The translations under genes and the position numbers were made by a program. The notes beneath the pieces are model-generated. The model searched no databases. It saw only the letters and a program-made list of their open reading frames with translations, and was not told the origin of the DNA. Positions 35,148-43,788 of a stretch of DNA of 64,000 nucleotides are shown here, piece by piece (within the stretch, counting starts at the first letter, position 1; every line of letters begins with the position of its first letter). Origin of the DNA: Lactobacillus sp. W8174 (GTDB lineage Bacteria; Bacillota; Bacilli; Lactobacillales; Lactobacillaceae). Where the stretch lies: NCBI RefSeq assembly GCF_016100975.1, contig NZ_JACFRN010000003.1, forward strand, positions 186,001 through 250,000, written 5' to 3'.

Positions 35148-36995
35148 ATGATGGGTGGCAACAGAGATTTATTAGATTTTTTACGACAAAATAATGAATC
35201 TTGGATCACTGCGAAAACTCTTGCAATGAAACTGGCAATTTCGGAAAGAACGGTGAAAAATAGAATAGCTCAGCTACGTCAAAACAATATTGAAATTGAA
35301 AGTGGACCAAAAGGCTATAAATTTAAAGGTTCCAATGAAACTCAGGTAAAAAATAGCAGCTTACCTATAACCGTCAATCAAAGAAGCTCGTGGCTAATAC
35401 GAAAATTGATTATGGCGGAAGAACCAATCAATATTTATGATTTGTCTGGTCAACTTTATATTAATGATGTGGAGCTAAGAAAAGAATTAAAAAATTTAAG
35501 CAATGAGTTTTCCAATTTTGATCTGAAATTAGTTCGTTCTGGTGATTTTTATCATGTTGAAGGAAAAGAAGAAAATAAAAGGAAAATATTGTCATCAATC
35601 ATATATCATGAATTGAACGGGACGCTGCTAAATGAAAAAGCAATTCAAGAATATTTTCCTGATGTTAAAGTTCATTTAATCAGCAGAATTTTAAGTCAAA
35701 GTATTACTGAAACTAAGACAAAATTAGATTCTTTTAATTTTAGCAATTTCTTATTACACCTGGTAATTATGATTGATCGTTCTGATGAAACAATAGAAAA
35801 GCCGGATGTTAATAAAATTGATAATGTTTTAGTACATCGACTTGTAGAAGAGATTAATAATAAAACTGACTATTGCTTATCCGCATATGATGTTAAGCAA
35901 CTGGTAAATATGTCGGAATTATTAATAGGGAATCATAAGATTGAAGTACCCGAAAAGTCACAAATTAATAAGTTATTTAAGAGAATCGTGTTGTTTGTGA
36001 GAAAAACCTATGACTTAGATCTCGACGAAGAATTATTTAAGAAAAGATTTTTGCCACATTTATTACGTTTAATAGATCGTTTTAAAAATAATGATACAAT
36101 TCATAATCCCTTGGCAAAAAATATAAAAAACTCTTCACCTACAATATATGAATGTGCTACTTTAATAGCATATGAAATAAATAATGTGTTAGGTATTTCA
36201 GTTAGTGAAGAAGAAATTGCTTTTATTGCTTTGCATGTAGGTAATATCGTTACCGAGCAGATCAGGAATGAAAATAAAGTTATCGGTCAGTTGTTTATGC
36301 CGGAATATCATGGTAATGCTAAAGATACTGTAGACATTATTGATCAAAAATTTAATAACGATATGGCTTTACTTAATACTATTACCGATGAATCCGATAT
36401 TTTAGATGAAACGCAACTGGTAATTGTAGCAGACTCAAAACAAATTATAAAAAATCATAATTTTGTGCAAATCTCTAGTTTTCTGTTACCTAATGACATT
36501 AATAAAATTCAAAAAGCAATTAAGCAGATTAAGGATGCAAATTTATCTCAAGAATTAAAACGTGGTCTGGCAAAATTTACATCTAAAAATAATTTTGTCA
36601 GAGAAAGTAGCAGTCGGAGTGCTTCAGAAATCATTCACTGTATTTCTACGCAATTTATTAAAGAAAAAATTGTTGGTCAGGATTTTGAAAAAAAGATTTT
36701 AGAAAGAGAAAAGCTTTCTAGTACAGCTTTTGGATCAGTTGCAATTCCGCACCCTATTGATTATGATGCCGAGAAGAGTCAGTGGTTTATTTATATTAAC
36801 CCTAAGGGAATAAAATGGGGAAATCAGTTAGTTTATTTAATTATTACGTTGGCTTCTAGCAAGAAGGATGAGAAGAAATTCCGTAAAGTTTTTGATGAAC
36901 TATCTGAGGTTATCATTAATGATAATAAAGTTTCTAAGTTAACTGCCAGTAAAACGTATGATGAATTTGTAAATGAAATTGTAAAAGTTGAATAA
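35148..36995 (+). CDS. PTS-controlled transcriptional activator (BglG/MtlR/LicR type) with PRD and EIIA domains
   Basis: 615 residues: two N-terminal helix-turn-helix regions (first: WITAKTLAMKLAISERTVKN), two PRD domains (about 200-400; conserved LVHRLVEEINNKTDY and IAFIALHVGNIV), a region around 400-470 where the galactitol IIB-like domain normally sits but no Cys loop is seen, and a C-terminal EIIA_2 domain (FGSVAIPHPIDYD, with the phospho-His). It ends the second PTS operon and probably controls it through phosphorylation by HPr and the PTS. A terminator follows. Confidence 0.88.
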   Translation: MMGGNRDLLDFLRQNNESWITAKTLAMKLAISERTVKNRIAQLRQNNIEIESGPKGYKFKGSNETQVKNSSLPITVNQRSSWLIRKLIMAEEPINIYDLSGQLYINDVELRKELKNLSNEFSNFDLKLVRSGDFYHVEGKEENKRKILSSIIYHELNGTLLNEKAIQEYFPDVKVHLISRILSQSITETKTKLDSFNFSNFLLHLVIMIDRSDETIEKPDVNKIDNVLVHRLVEEINNKTDYCLSAYDVKQLVNMSELLIGNHKIEVPEKSQINKLFKRIVLFVRKTYDLDLDEELFKKRFLPHLLRLIDRFKNNDTIHNPLAKNIKNSSPTIYECATLIAYEINNVLGISVSEEEIAFIALHVGNIVTEQIRNENKVIGQLFMPEYHGNAKDTVDIIDQKFNNDMALLNTITDESDILDETQLVIVADSKQIIKNHNFVQISSFLLPNDINKIQKAIKQIKDANLSQELKRGLAKFTSKNNFVRESSSRSASEIIHCISTQFIKEKIVGQDFEKKILEREKLSSTAFGSVAIPHPIDYDAEKSQWFIYINPKGIKWGNQLVYLIITLASSKKDEKKFRKVFDELSEVIINDNKVSKLTASKTYDEFVNEIVKVE

Positions 36996-37010
36996 TTAAT
37001 CAGTAATATA

Positions 37011-37049
37011 AAAATGTATTGTTATTTCGGATAGCAGTACATTTTTTTG
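37011..37049 (+). terminator. Intrinsic terminator after PTS operon 2
   Basis: A 15-bp stem (37011-37025 with 37031-37045, two G-T pairs) and TTCGG loop, then a T run. Confidence 0.85.
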
Positions 37050-37145
37050 TTGGCAATTTTAAAAATTTACTTTCGCACTGTATAACTAAACCTTTATAAT
37101 TAAGATACTACGCTTTTTAATCAATTTATTAAGTTGGGAGAACCT

Positions 37146-37322
37146 ATGGTTACAATTACTGGTTTGCGTGGCGTACCCGTAATTTCTAAAGTTTGTGACT
37201 TGCTGGCAGCAGCTGCGGGGTTAGTAATAGGACAACGTGGTGTCAATATGCCTCCAGCCTGCATTCATGGGCTTGAATATGAAAAAGTTACGGCTTGTGG
37301 TATTGGCGATACCGTGAATTAG
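37146..37322 (+). pseudogene. Internally deleted CofE-like (F420 ligase family) gene remnant
   Basis: 58 codons with ATG and a good GGGAG Shine-Dalgarno site. The first residues (MVTITGLRGVPVI) resemble the N-terminus of coenzyme-F420 gamma-glutamyl ligase-like proteins (..GLPLI..GDDLA). The rest (VCDLLAAAAGLVIGQRG then PACIHGLEYEK) resembles their C-terminus (VADELAAAA.L.MG...G.P.VVIRGL). About 200 central residues are missing, as if an internal in-frame deletion joined both ends. Lactobacilli do not make F420, so the parent gene had some other role. Could still be translated, but no catalytic core remains. Confidence 0.5.
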
Positions 37323-37395
37323 AATTAATCCGACTTTTCAAACTTAAAAACAAAGATTACCAATTTTTTATAAGCAAGAATAGGAGAGATAAAAA

Positions 37396-38385
37396 GTGAA
37401 AATTATTTGTTATGGTGTAATTAAGATGGAAGAAAGCATTATTGAAAACTGGGCACAAAAAAATCAAGTTGAAATAAAAATCGTCCACGATGACTTGTCT
37501 GCAGATAATGCTGATTTAGCACAAGGTTTTGACGGAGTGAGTTCTGAAGGAAATCTTCCAGTCGGAGCCAGTGTCTACGAAAAATTTAAGGAATATGGTA
37601 TTAAGCAATTATCCGTGCGGCAGGTTGGAGTTGATAACCAAGATTTAGCAGCCGCAAAAAAGAATGGTATTAAAATTACAAATGTTGCAGCGTATTCACC
37701 AAGGGCCATTGCCGAACTCGGTGTAACTGATGCAATGTATTTACTGCGTAAAATTGGGATTTATCAAGACAGAATGGACCATGGTGATTTTACTTATGAT
37801 AAAAGTACAATTAGTACTGAAATTTTTAATTGCACTGTCGGTATAATTGGCGCCGGTCATATTGGTGGAGCCAGTGCACATCTATACAGCGCATTGGGCG
37901 CTAAAGTTTTGGCTTGTGATCCGGTTTATGACGCATCTCTGGAACCTTACCTCACTTATACCGACTTTGATACGATTCTTGCTGAATCCGATATTATTTC
38001 TTTGCATACGCCATTATTAGCAAGTACTGAAAACATGATTGACAAAACTGCTTTTGATAAAATGAAGAAAAAGCCTATTTTGATTAACGTAGCTCGTGGG
38101 GGCTTGGTTGACACACAAGCTTTAATTGCGGCTCTTAAAAATGGACAAGTTTCTGCTGCAGCTTTAGATACTCTAGCCAATGAAACAGATTTTTATGATA
38201 AAAAGAATATGCTGAATTCACTGCCGGAAGATTATAAAGAACTAAAAGCAATGCCACAGGTATTAATTACTCCGCATATTGCTTTCTTCACAAAATTAGC
38301 TGTTAAAAACAGTATTGAAATTGCTTTGAACGATGCTAAAACAATTATTTCCGGAGGAGAAGTGACTAGCGTAGTTAACTTGTAA
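37396..38385 (+). CDS. D-2-hydroxyacid dehydrogenase (D-lactate dehydrogenase type)
   Basis: 329 residues of the D-isomer-specific NAD-dependent family: GIIGAGHIGGASAHLYSALGAKVLACDP (Rossmann loop and Asp for NAD), catalytic Arg in NVARGGLVDT, Glu in LDTLANETDFY and His in LITPHIAFFT. Reduces pyruvate or branched 2-oxo acids to D-hydroxy acids. D-lactate and D-hydroxyisocaproate dehydrogenases cannot be told apart safely here. GTG start with AGGAGAG upstream. It stands alone, convergent to the LacI gene, with a shared terminator. Confidence 0.92.
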   Translation: MKIICYGVIKMEESIIENWAQKNQVEIKIVHDDLSADNADLAQGFDGVSSEGNLPVGASVYEKFKEYGIKQLSVRQVGVDNQDLAAAKKNGIKITNVAAYSPRAIAELGVTDAMYLLRKIGIYQDRMDHGDFTYDKSTISTEIFNCTVGIIGAGHIGGASAHLYSALGAKVLACDPVYDASLEPYLTYTDFDTILAESDIISLHTPLLASTENMIDKTAFDKMKKKPILINVARGGLVDTQALIAALKNGQVSAAALDTLANETDFYDKKNMLNSLPEDYKELKAMPQVLITPHIAFFTKLAVKNSIEIALNDAKTIISGGEVTSVVNL

Positions 38386-38452
38386 ATAGATAGTGAAAAT
38401 ATTTTGGCGTAAATGTCGTTATAACAATAAAATAGCACAACACTTTTAAACA

Positions 38453-38482
38453 AAAATAGCTAAGTTTTTACTTAGCTATTTT
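38453..38482. terminator. Bidirectional terminator between dehydrogenase and LacI genes
   Basis: AAAATAGCTAAG pairs with CTTAGCTATTTT around a 6-base loop. It overlaps the last bases of the minus-strand LacI gene. Confidence 0.85.
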
Positions 38483-39462
38483 GTGGTTTCTCTAATTATT
38501 AATTTAGTTGGAATTAGAAATTGACTTCCTTTTTCATTTTGTTTATTGATGGCATGCATCATGCTGGTAACAGCTGTTTGTGCAATTTTTCTGGTATTTT
38601 GCTGGATAGTCGTTAATTTTGGTGTAACCAGATTGGCAGCAGGCACATCGTCGAAACCTACAACTTGAATTTGTTGTGGAACTTGGTAACCAAGATTTTT
38701 AAGATATTTAAGTAATTCTATTGCAATCCCGTCATCGACCGCAAATAAACTGTCAGTTTTGTGGTTTTTTTGCAAAAATTTGGCGAATGAAGATTGACTT
38801 TGCAACTTAAGCTCATGGCGCGACTTGACGAATTTAAGAGAATGATTTTTCAAACTTTCTTTAAAACCGTCAATTCTAGATTTAACTGAGCTACTAACCT
38901 TTTTGACTACGACCACAGGAGATTCTGCTCCTTTTTGAAACAAATAATTAGTTGCATCCAGGGCGCCTTGATAGTGATTAGAGGAAATAAAAACTGTATT
39001 ATGAAAATTTTCTGGTTCACGATCAATACAAATGTAGGGAATTTCTTTTAGAGAACTTTGAAATTTAAAGCCATGTTGATAAGATCCAGATATTACAATA
39101 ATGCCATCAACCTTTTTGTTTTCAAGCATACGTAAGTATGCTTTTTCTTTTTTTTCATTTTTATCAGTATTACAAATAATAGTGGAATAGTTTTCGAAAA
39201 AAAGTAATTCTTCAATTTTTTGAACCAAGTCGGCAAAGAATGGATTTTTAATGTCTGGAACCAGGATTCCGATAGTGAATGTAATATTCGTACGCAAACT
39301 ACGGGCATTGTTATCGATTTTATAGCCGGTTTGCTTAATAGCATCTAAAACCTTTTGCCTGGTTTTTTCAGAAAACCTGCCATTATTATTAATTACCCGT
39401 GAAACTGTTGCAGTTGAAACATTACATAATTTTGCAATGTCTTTAATTGAATATTGCTTCAT
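38476..39462 (-). CDS. LacI-family transcriptional regulator
   Basis: 328 residues: LacI helix-turn-helix with hinge (SIKDIAKLCNVSTATVSRVINN, then GYKIDNNARSLRT) and a periplasmic-binding-protein-like effector domain (FTIGILVPDIKNPFFADLV, VVGFDDVPAANLVTPKLTTI). It is divergent from the epimerase/RpiB pair at 39644-40833. The intergenic region contains at least two near-identical LacI-type operators, so it should repress that pair and itself. Confidence 0.93.
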   Translation of the reverse strand: MKQYSIKDIAKLCNVSTATVSRVINNNGRFSEKTRQKVLDAIKQTGYKIDNNARSLRTNITFTIGILVPDIKNPFFADLVQKIEELLFFENYSTIICNTDKNEKKEKAYLRMLENKKVDGIIVISGSYQHGFKFQSSLKEIPYICIDREPENFHNTVFISSNHYQGALDATNYLFQKGAESPVVVVKKVSSSVKSRIDGFKESLKNHSLKFVKSRHELKLQSQSSFAKFLQKNHKTDSLFAVDDGIAIELLKYLKNLGYQVPQQIQVVGFDDVPAANLVTPKLTTIQQNTRKIAQTAVTSMMHAINKQNEKGSQFLIPTKLIIRETTK

Positions 39463-39525
39463 TACTTACTCCTTCATTTATTGCCTAATTATATCATTAA
39501 AAGAAAAAATTAAGTTCTTTTTATA

Positions 39526-39540
39526 GTTAAACGATTGCTC
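39526..39540. promoter_or_regulatory. Candidate LacI-type operator O1
   Basis: GTTAAACGATTGCTC shares the AAACGATT core with the palindromic operator at 39612-39629 and lies about 64 bases upstream of the LacI gene start. Confidence 0.55.
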
Positions 39541-39560
39541 TATTTATAGTGTATTATTTA

Positions 39561-39576
39561 GAAAAACGTTTACAAA
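39561..39576. promoter_or_regulatory. cre-like site or second regulator operator
   Basis: GAAAAACGTTTACA matches the right half of the CcpA box (CG.T..CA) and also the AAACGTTT-type core of LacI operators. Which protein binds is undecided. Confidence 0.4.
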
Positions 39577-39611
39577 ATAAAATTTAAGTGCAATAATATC
39601 AGTATGTTGTA

Positions 39612-39629
39612 TGAGTAAACGATTACTCA
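39612..39629. promoter_or_regulatory. Palindromic LacI-type operator O2
   Basis: TGAGTAA-ACGA-TTACTCA, a perfect 7-bp inverted repeat around a central CG, just upstream of the AAGGAGGAG Shine-Dalgarno site of the epimerase gene. Good position for repression. Confidence 0.75.
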
Positions 39630-39643
39630 AGAAGGAGGAGAAA

Positions 39644-40300
39644 ATGTCTTTAATACTAAGCCCGTCAATGATGTGCGCAGATTTTAGTAATTTAAAACAA
39701 GAAGTTGAAAAGCTGAATAACGCTGGAGTCGATATGTATCACATGGATGTAATGGATGGTAGATATGTTCCGAATTTTGCATTAGGACCAGAAGATTATC
39801 AAACAATCCGTTCCTTGACGAAAAAGCCTATGGATGCTCATTTGATGATTGAAAATCCTCGTTCTTACATTAAATTCTTTAGTGATTTGGGAGCAGACAT
39901 TATTTATTTTTGTCCAGATGCTGAAAAACAACCTGCGAGGACAATTGATGATATTCACGCTTTGGGTAAAAAAGCTGGAATTGCAGTAAATACTGGTACA
40001 TCTTTTATGACAGTTCAGGAGCTTTTACCTAATGTGGATTATGTTTTAGTAATGACTGTTCATCCGGGATTTGCAGGACAGCCATTTCAAGATTTTGTAA
40101 TGCCAAAGCTGGACCAGTTTATTGCAGCTAAAGAAAAGTATAAATTTGTTTTAGGAATTGATGGAGCCGTTTCGAGAGAAAAGATTAAGGGGCTGTATCA
40201 AAAAGGTGTTGATAATTTTATTCTCGGAACTTCGGCACTATTTAACAAGCCAGTTTCTTATCAGGAAACAATTGCTCAAATTAGAAAGGAAAATCAGTAA
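39644..40300 (+). CDS. Ribulose-/allulose-phosphate 3-epimerase (Rpe/AlsE family)
   Basis: 218 residues of the Rpe fold: LSPSMMCADF, YHMDVMDGRYVPNF, DAHLMIENP, MTVHPGFAGQPF and GIDGAVS with GTSALF. MTV.PGFAGQPF and GTS.LF resemble D-allulose-6-phosphate 3-epimerase (AlsE) more than standard Rpe. It lies 2 bases before an RpiB-family gene, the same pairing (epimerase plus aldose isomerase) as in D-allose breakdown. ATG with AAGGAGGAG upstream. Probably under control of the divergent LacI protein. Confidence 0.88.
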   Translation: MSLILSPSMMCADFSNLKQEVEKLNNAGVDMYHMDVMDGRYVPNFALGPEDYQTIRSLTKKPMDAHLMIENPRSYIKFFSDLGADIIYFCPDAEKQPARTIDDIHALGKKAGIAVNTGTSFMTVQELLPNVDYVLVMTVHPGFAGQPFQDFVMPKLDQFIAAKEKYKFVLGIDGAVSREKIKGLYQKGVDNFILGTSALFNKPVSYQETIAQIRKENQ

Positions 40301-40302
40301 AA

Positions 40303-40833
40303 ATGGTTGCAAAGAAAATAAAAATAGCTTTTGGATCAGATCATGTCGGCTTAGAACTGAAGCCTACAATTATGGAATATGTTAAAAGCTTGGGCTATGA
40401 AATTTATGATTTTGGGACTAAGAGTAATGAGCGAACTGATTACCCTATTTATGGTCAAAAGGTTGGTAAAGCCGTCGCTAATGGGGATTATGATCTGGGA
40501 ATCGTAATTTGTGGCACTGGTGTAGGCATTTCCTTAGCAGCCAACAAAGTAAAAGGTATTCGTGCCTGCGTATGCAGTGACTGCTATTCAGCTAAGCTCT
40601 CGCGAATGCATAACAATACAAATGTATTAGCTTTCGGCTCTCGCGTAGTTGGACCAGAGTTAGCCAAGATGATCGTTAAAAATTGGTTAGAAGCCAAATA
40701 TATTGGCGGTCGTCATGAAAGAAGGGTAGAAGAATTAGCAGCAATTGAAAGTGATGATGAACAAAAGTTTGTAGAATTGGAGAATTCCAAAGAATTTGAT
40801 GGCAAAGAAAAATTTGAAGATCAATCACTGTAA
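40303..40833 (+). CDS. RpiB-family sugar-phosphate isomerase
   Basis: 176 residues: IAFGSDHVGLELKPTIMEYV (SDHVG, close to the CDHAG of RpiB), catalytic Cys in VICGTGVGISLAANKVKGIRACVC and LSRMHNNTNVLAFGSRVVG. It should interconvert ribose-5-P/ribulose-5-P or allose-6-P/allulose-6-P. More canonical than the isomerase of operon 1. Two-gene operon with the epimerase. Confidence 0.9.
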   Translation: MVAKKIKIAFGSDHVGLELKPTIMEYVKSLGYEIYDFGTKSNERTDYPIYGQKVGKAVANGDYDLGIVICGTGVGISLAANKVKGIRACVCSDCYSAKLSRMHNNTNVLAFGSRVVGPELAKMIVKNWLEAKYIGGRHERRVEELAAIESDDEQKFVELENSKEFDGKEKFEDQSL

Positions 40834-40840
40834 GGGGTAG

Positions 40841-40969
40841 GTGAGAAAAGCAGGTTATGATTGCTCTACTGTCGTCATTGTTATGAATACTAAAGATTAT
40901 CAAAGTGTTGAACTACTAAATGCAGGGAAAAATGTTCATGGCAGTGCCACTTTGAAGGTACAAGTGTAA
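40841..40969 (+). CDS. Short 42-codon reading frame after rpiB-like gene, probable remnant
   Basis: A GTG-initiated frame of 42 codons (VRKAGYDCSTVVIVMN through GSATLKVQV) starts 8 bases after the isomerase stop with AGGGG nearby. Not recognised. It has no membrane segment or signal. It may be the 3' remnant of a lost gene or a small protein; too short to decide. Confidence 0.25.
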   Translation: MRKAGYDCSTVVIVMNTKDYQSVELLNAGKNVHGSATLKVQV

Positions 40970-40993
40970 ATAAAAAATTCAAAATAATATAAG

Positions 40994-41034
40994 AAATGAG
41001 TCTCGAAAGGTTAGATCACTTTCGGGACTCATTT
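40994..41034. terminator. Bidirectional terminator between isomerase operon and ABC importer
   Basis: AAATGAGTCTCGAAAG pairs with CTTTCGGGACTCATTT (one G-T pair) around a 9-base loop, with A- and T-rich flanks. Confidence 0.88.
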
Positions 41035-41061
41035 AATGTTTTTTAAAGTAATATTTTACTC

Positions 41062-41865
41062 TTATGCCAGCAAGATAGCGTCATCTTCAAGCCCCGAACC
41101 AACATGCTTTTGGAATAATTCCATCAGTTTAGGCACCGTCAAGTTTTGTTTATCTTCACCGGCTAAGTCAATTGCCACGCGACCTTGGTGCAACATGATT
41201 AAACGATTACCGTAACGAATTGCATCTTCCATGTTATGGGTAACCATAAAAGCTGTTAAATGCTGTTCAGATATTAACTTTTCAGTTAATTGCATGACTG
41301 TTATCGAGGTTTGCGGATCAAGAGCCGCAGTATGTTCATCCAGTAAAATCAAGTCTGGTCTCTGCAAAGTCGCCATTAAAAGAGTAATGGCTTGTCTTTG
41401 ACCACCGGAAAGAAGTCCAATTTCAGTTTCCAGACGATTTTCCAAATTTAAATTAAGTTGTGCTAACTGCTTTTTGAAAAATTTTCTATCTTGTTTTTTA
41501 ACGCCAGGACGAAAACCGCGTCGTTGGCCTCGTTTCATGGCTAAAGCCAAATTTTCTTCAACTGTTAATCTGACCGCTGTTCCCATTTTAGGATCTTGAA
41601 ATACACGACTAATATTTTTTGCTCTTTTAGTAACAGGCATTTTTGTAATATCGGTGCCTTTTAAAATAATCTGACCCTCTTGAATAGGCAGTGTACCAGC
41701 AATACTATTGAGCAGGGTAGACTTACCGGCACCATTACTACCAATGATAGTCACAAAATCCCCGGCTTCTAAATTAAGGTCAATACCACGTAAAACACGG
41801 TTTTCATTGACAGTTCCTTGTTCAAAAGTTTGATGCAAATTTTTAATTTTTAGTACTTCTGGCAT
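41062..41865 (-). CDS. ABC importer ATPase (TrpZ-like, aromatic amino acid candidate)
   Basis: 267 residues: Walker A GSNGAGKSTL, signature LSGGQRQA, Walker B LILLDEHTAALDP (DEHTAALDP is typical of this family) and switch His in MVTHNMEDAI. It energises the permease encoded upstream, with which it overlaps by 23 bases. Family members are annotated as tryptophan/tyrosine or general amino acid ATPases. Third gene of a lipoprotein-permease-ATPase operon under a leader-peptide attenuator. Confidence 0.9.
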   Translation of the reverse strand: MPEVLKIKNLHQTFEQGTVNENRVLRGIDLNLEAGDFVTIIGSNGAGKSTLLNSIAGTLPIQEGQIILKGTDITKMPVTKRAKNISRVFQDPKMGTAVRLTVEENLALAMKRGQRRGFRPGVKKQDRKFFKKQLAQLNLNLENRLETEIGLLSGGQRQAITLLMATLQRPDLILLDEHTAALDPQTSITVMQLTEKLISEQHLTAFMVTHNMEDAIRYGNRLIMLHQGRVAIDLAGEDKQNLTVPKLMELFQKHVGSGLEDDAILLA

Positions 41866-42760
41866 TTTGCTTTCCTCCTTTAAGATTGCGTGGTAAGTGG
41901 AAATTCGGCAAAGTTAAGCACACAACTAAAACTAAAGCTGAAGCTAATTTTGCATCAGATGGTTCTACATTCATCTGGAACACTAGGGCTAAAATCAGCC
42001 TATAAATGATGGCACCTACAACTAAAGTAAGTAAACGACCGCCAATTGGCAGATTCCTGATAAGTACTTCTGCAATAATAATTGAAGCTAATCCAATAAC
42101 CAGAGTACCAACACCAGAGTTAAGATCGGCAAAGCCGTTATTTTGTGCTAAAAGTCCACCTGACAGGGCAATGCAGCCGTTAGAAATCATATAGCCTAAA
42201 ATTTTCATTCCTTGAGTTTTGATACCATTTGCGGCACTCATTTGCGGATTGTCGCCTGTAGCTCTCATAGCTAGGCCAATTTCAGTTTTGAAAAATACGA
42301 CTAATAATAGTATAACCAAAAGTGCAATTATCAATCCCATCGCAATTACTGCATTGTTCCGACTTAATCCCCAATTTTGCGCAATTGTAAAAACTGTATC
42401 TTTGCCCAGTAATGAAACATTAGCAGCGTTTTGCATTACTCTGGAAGTAATGGAGTACAAGCCAGTCATTGTAATAATTCCTGCTAGTAAGGAAGGAATA
42501 CGCAATTTGGTGTTCAAAATACCAGTAACTAAGCCAGCAATCAAACCACCAACAAATGCGGCAATAGTTGCTAAAATAGGATTAATTCCCTTAATAATGC
42601 ACATCGTTGCAACGGCTCCCCCTAATGGAAAGCTGCCTTCAGCTGTCATGTCGGCTAGATCTAATATCCGAAAAGTTAAGTAAACACCGATTGCCATTAA
42701 TGACCAAAGTAATCCTTGAGAAGTAGATGAAAGTAATAACTCCCAAAATGTATTCAACAT
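41843..42760 (-). CDS. ABC importer permease (TrpY-like)
   Basis: 305 residues with eight or nine membrane segments; matches the BPD_transp_2 permease type (LIV/TrpY-like): LTFRILDLADMTAEGSFPLGGA near the N-terminus and NGCIALSGGLLAQNNGFADLNSGVGTLVIGLASIIIAEVL-like conserved block in the middle. It forms the membrane channel for the substrate delivered by the lipoprotein encoded just upstream. Substrate most likely an aromatic amino acid, judged from the family and the tyrosine-rich leader peptide. Confidence 0.9.
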   Translation of the reverse strand: MLNTFWELLLSSTSQGLLWSLMAIGVYLTFRILDLADMTAEGSFPLGGAVATMCIIKGINPILATIAAFVGGLIAGLVTGILNTKLRIPSLLAGIITMTGLYSITSRVMQNAANVSLLGKDTVFTIAQNWGLSRNNAVIAMGLIIALLVILLLVVFFKTEIGLAMRATGDNPQMSAANGIKTQGMKILGYMISNGCIALSGGLLAQNNGFADLNSGVGTLVIGLASIIIAEVLIRNLPIGGRLLTLVVGAIIYRLILALVFQMNVEPSDAKLASALVLVVCLTLPNFHLPRNLKGGKQNARSTKN

Positions 42761-42790
42761 AACTATTGATTCACGCTGCCTTTCTTTAAT

Positions 42791-43759
42791 TTACTTAGGT
42801 GCTTTAATTGAAGCAGGATCAATTCCAAGTGCCTTTGCCATTTTCTTGTTAACCACCAATTTCAAATCAGTTGCCCTTTCAACAGGCATATCTTTAGGTT
42901 TAGCTTTACCGTCTAAAATCTTAGCAGCCATTTTACCGGTTTGTTTACCAAGCGCCTCATAATCTATTCCAATAGAAGCCAAGCCTCCAGTTTTAACCTG
43001 GTCAGTTGAACCGGCTACCAGTGGGATTTTCTTTTCCTTAACAACTTTACCAATAATTGAGGAAGCAGAAGCAAATGTGTTGTCTGTTGGTACGTAAATT
43101 CCTTGTACTTTTCCAGCTAAAGTTTCAGTGACTTGCTGGACATCATTAGTAGTGTTGGCTGTCTTAATTAAAACTTTAACGCCGGCTTTTTTAAGTGCTT
43201 TGACAGCTAGATCCGCTTGAATTTTAGAATTGGCCTCACCGGCATTGTACATGATGCCAATTGTTTTAGCTTTAGGCACTATTGATAATAACAATTTTAT
43301 TTGTTTATCAATTGAAACCATGTCAGTAGTTCCGGTGACATTTCTGCCAGGTTTTGCATCTGAATTTACTAATTTAGCAGCTTTTAGATCAGTCACTGCA
43401 GTTACTACAATAGGAATATCTTGGGTTGCATTAGCTACGCTTTGCGCTGCCGGTGTAGCAATTCCTAAAATTAAATCTGATTTTTCATTAACTAGTTTTT
43501 CACTCATACTTTTCAGATTGTCTTGGCTATTTTGGGCATTTTGATAATCAATTTTTAGATTCTTGCCTTCAACGTAGCCATTTTCTTTTAAGCCTTCTTT
43601 GAAACCTTTGTTAGCCTCATCTAATGAGGGATGCTGCACCACTTGCAATATACCCACATGTTTGACAGTTGCTGTACTTCCAGATTTCTTGTTGTTGCAG
43701 CCACTAAGCAGCAACAGACTAGTTAAAGCCATTCCCATAATAATTTTCTTGATTCGCAT
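42791..43759 (-). CDS. Substrate-binding lipoprotein of ABC importer (TrpX-like), copy 1
   Basis: 322 residues starting MRIKKIIMGMALTSLLLLSGC, a lipoprotein signal with lipobox LLSGC. The mature part is of the ABC_sub_bind (TrpX) family: GILQVVQHPSLDEANKGFKEGL, LILGIATPAAQSVANAT, VTGTTDMVS, IGIMYNAGEANS, VPTDNTFASA. The ATG at 43759 has GGAGG nine bases upstream. An in-frame ATG at 43801 lies in the attenuator terminator and is not used. Family members bind tryptophan, tyrosine or similar. Paralogue of the gene at 44234-45202. Confidence 0.92.
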   Translation of the reverse strand: MRIKKIIMGMALTSLLLLSGCNNKKSGSTATVKHVGILQVVQHPSLDEANKGFKEGLKENGYVEGKNLKIDYQNAQNSQDNLKSMSEKLVNEKSDLILGIATPAAQSVANATQDIPIVVTAVTDLKAAKLVNSDAKPGRNVTGTTDMVSIDKQIKLLLSIVPKAKTIGIMYNAGEANSKIQADLAVKALKKAGVKVLIKTANTTNDVQQVTETLAGKVQGIYVPTDNTFASASSIIGKVVKEKKIPLVAGSTDQVKTGGLASIGIDYEALGKQTGKMAAKILDGKAKPKDMPVERATDLKLVVNKKMAKALGIDPASIKAPK

Positions 43760-43788
43760 TTTCGTTCCTCCGTAATCCTGCTGACCGT

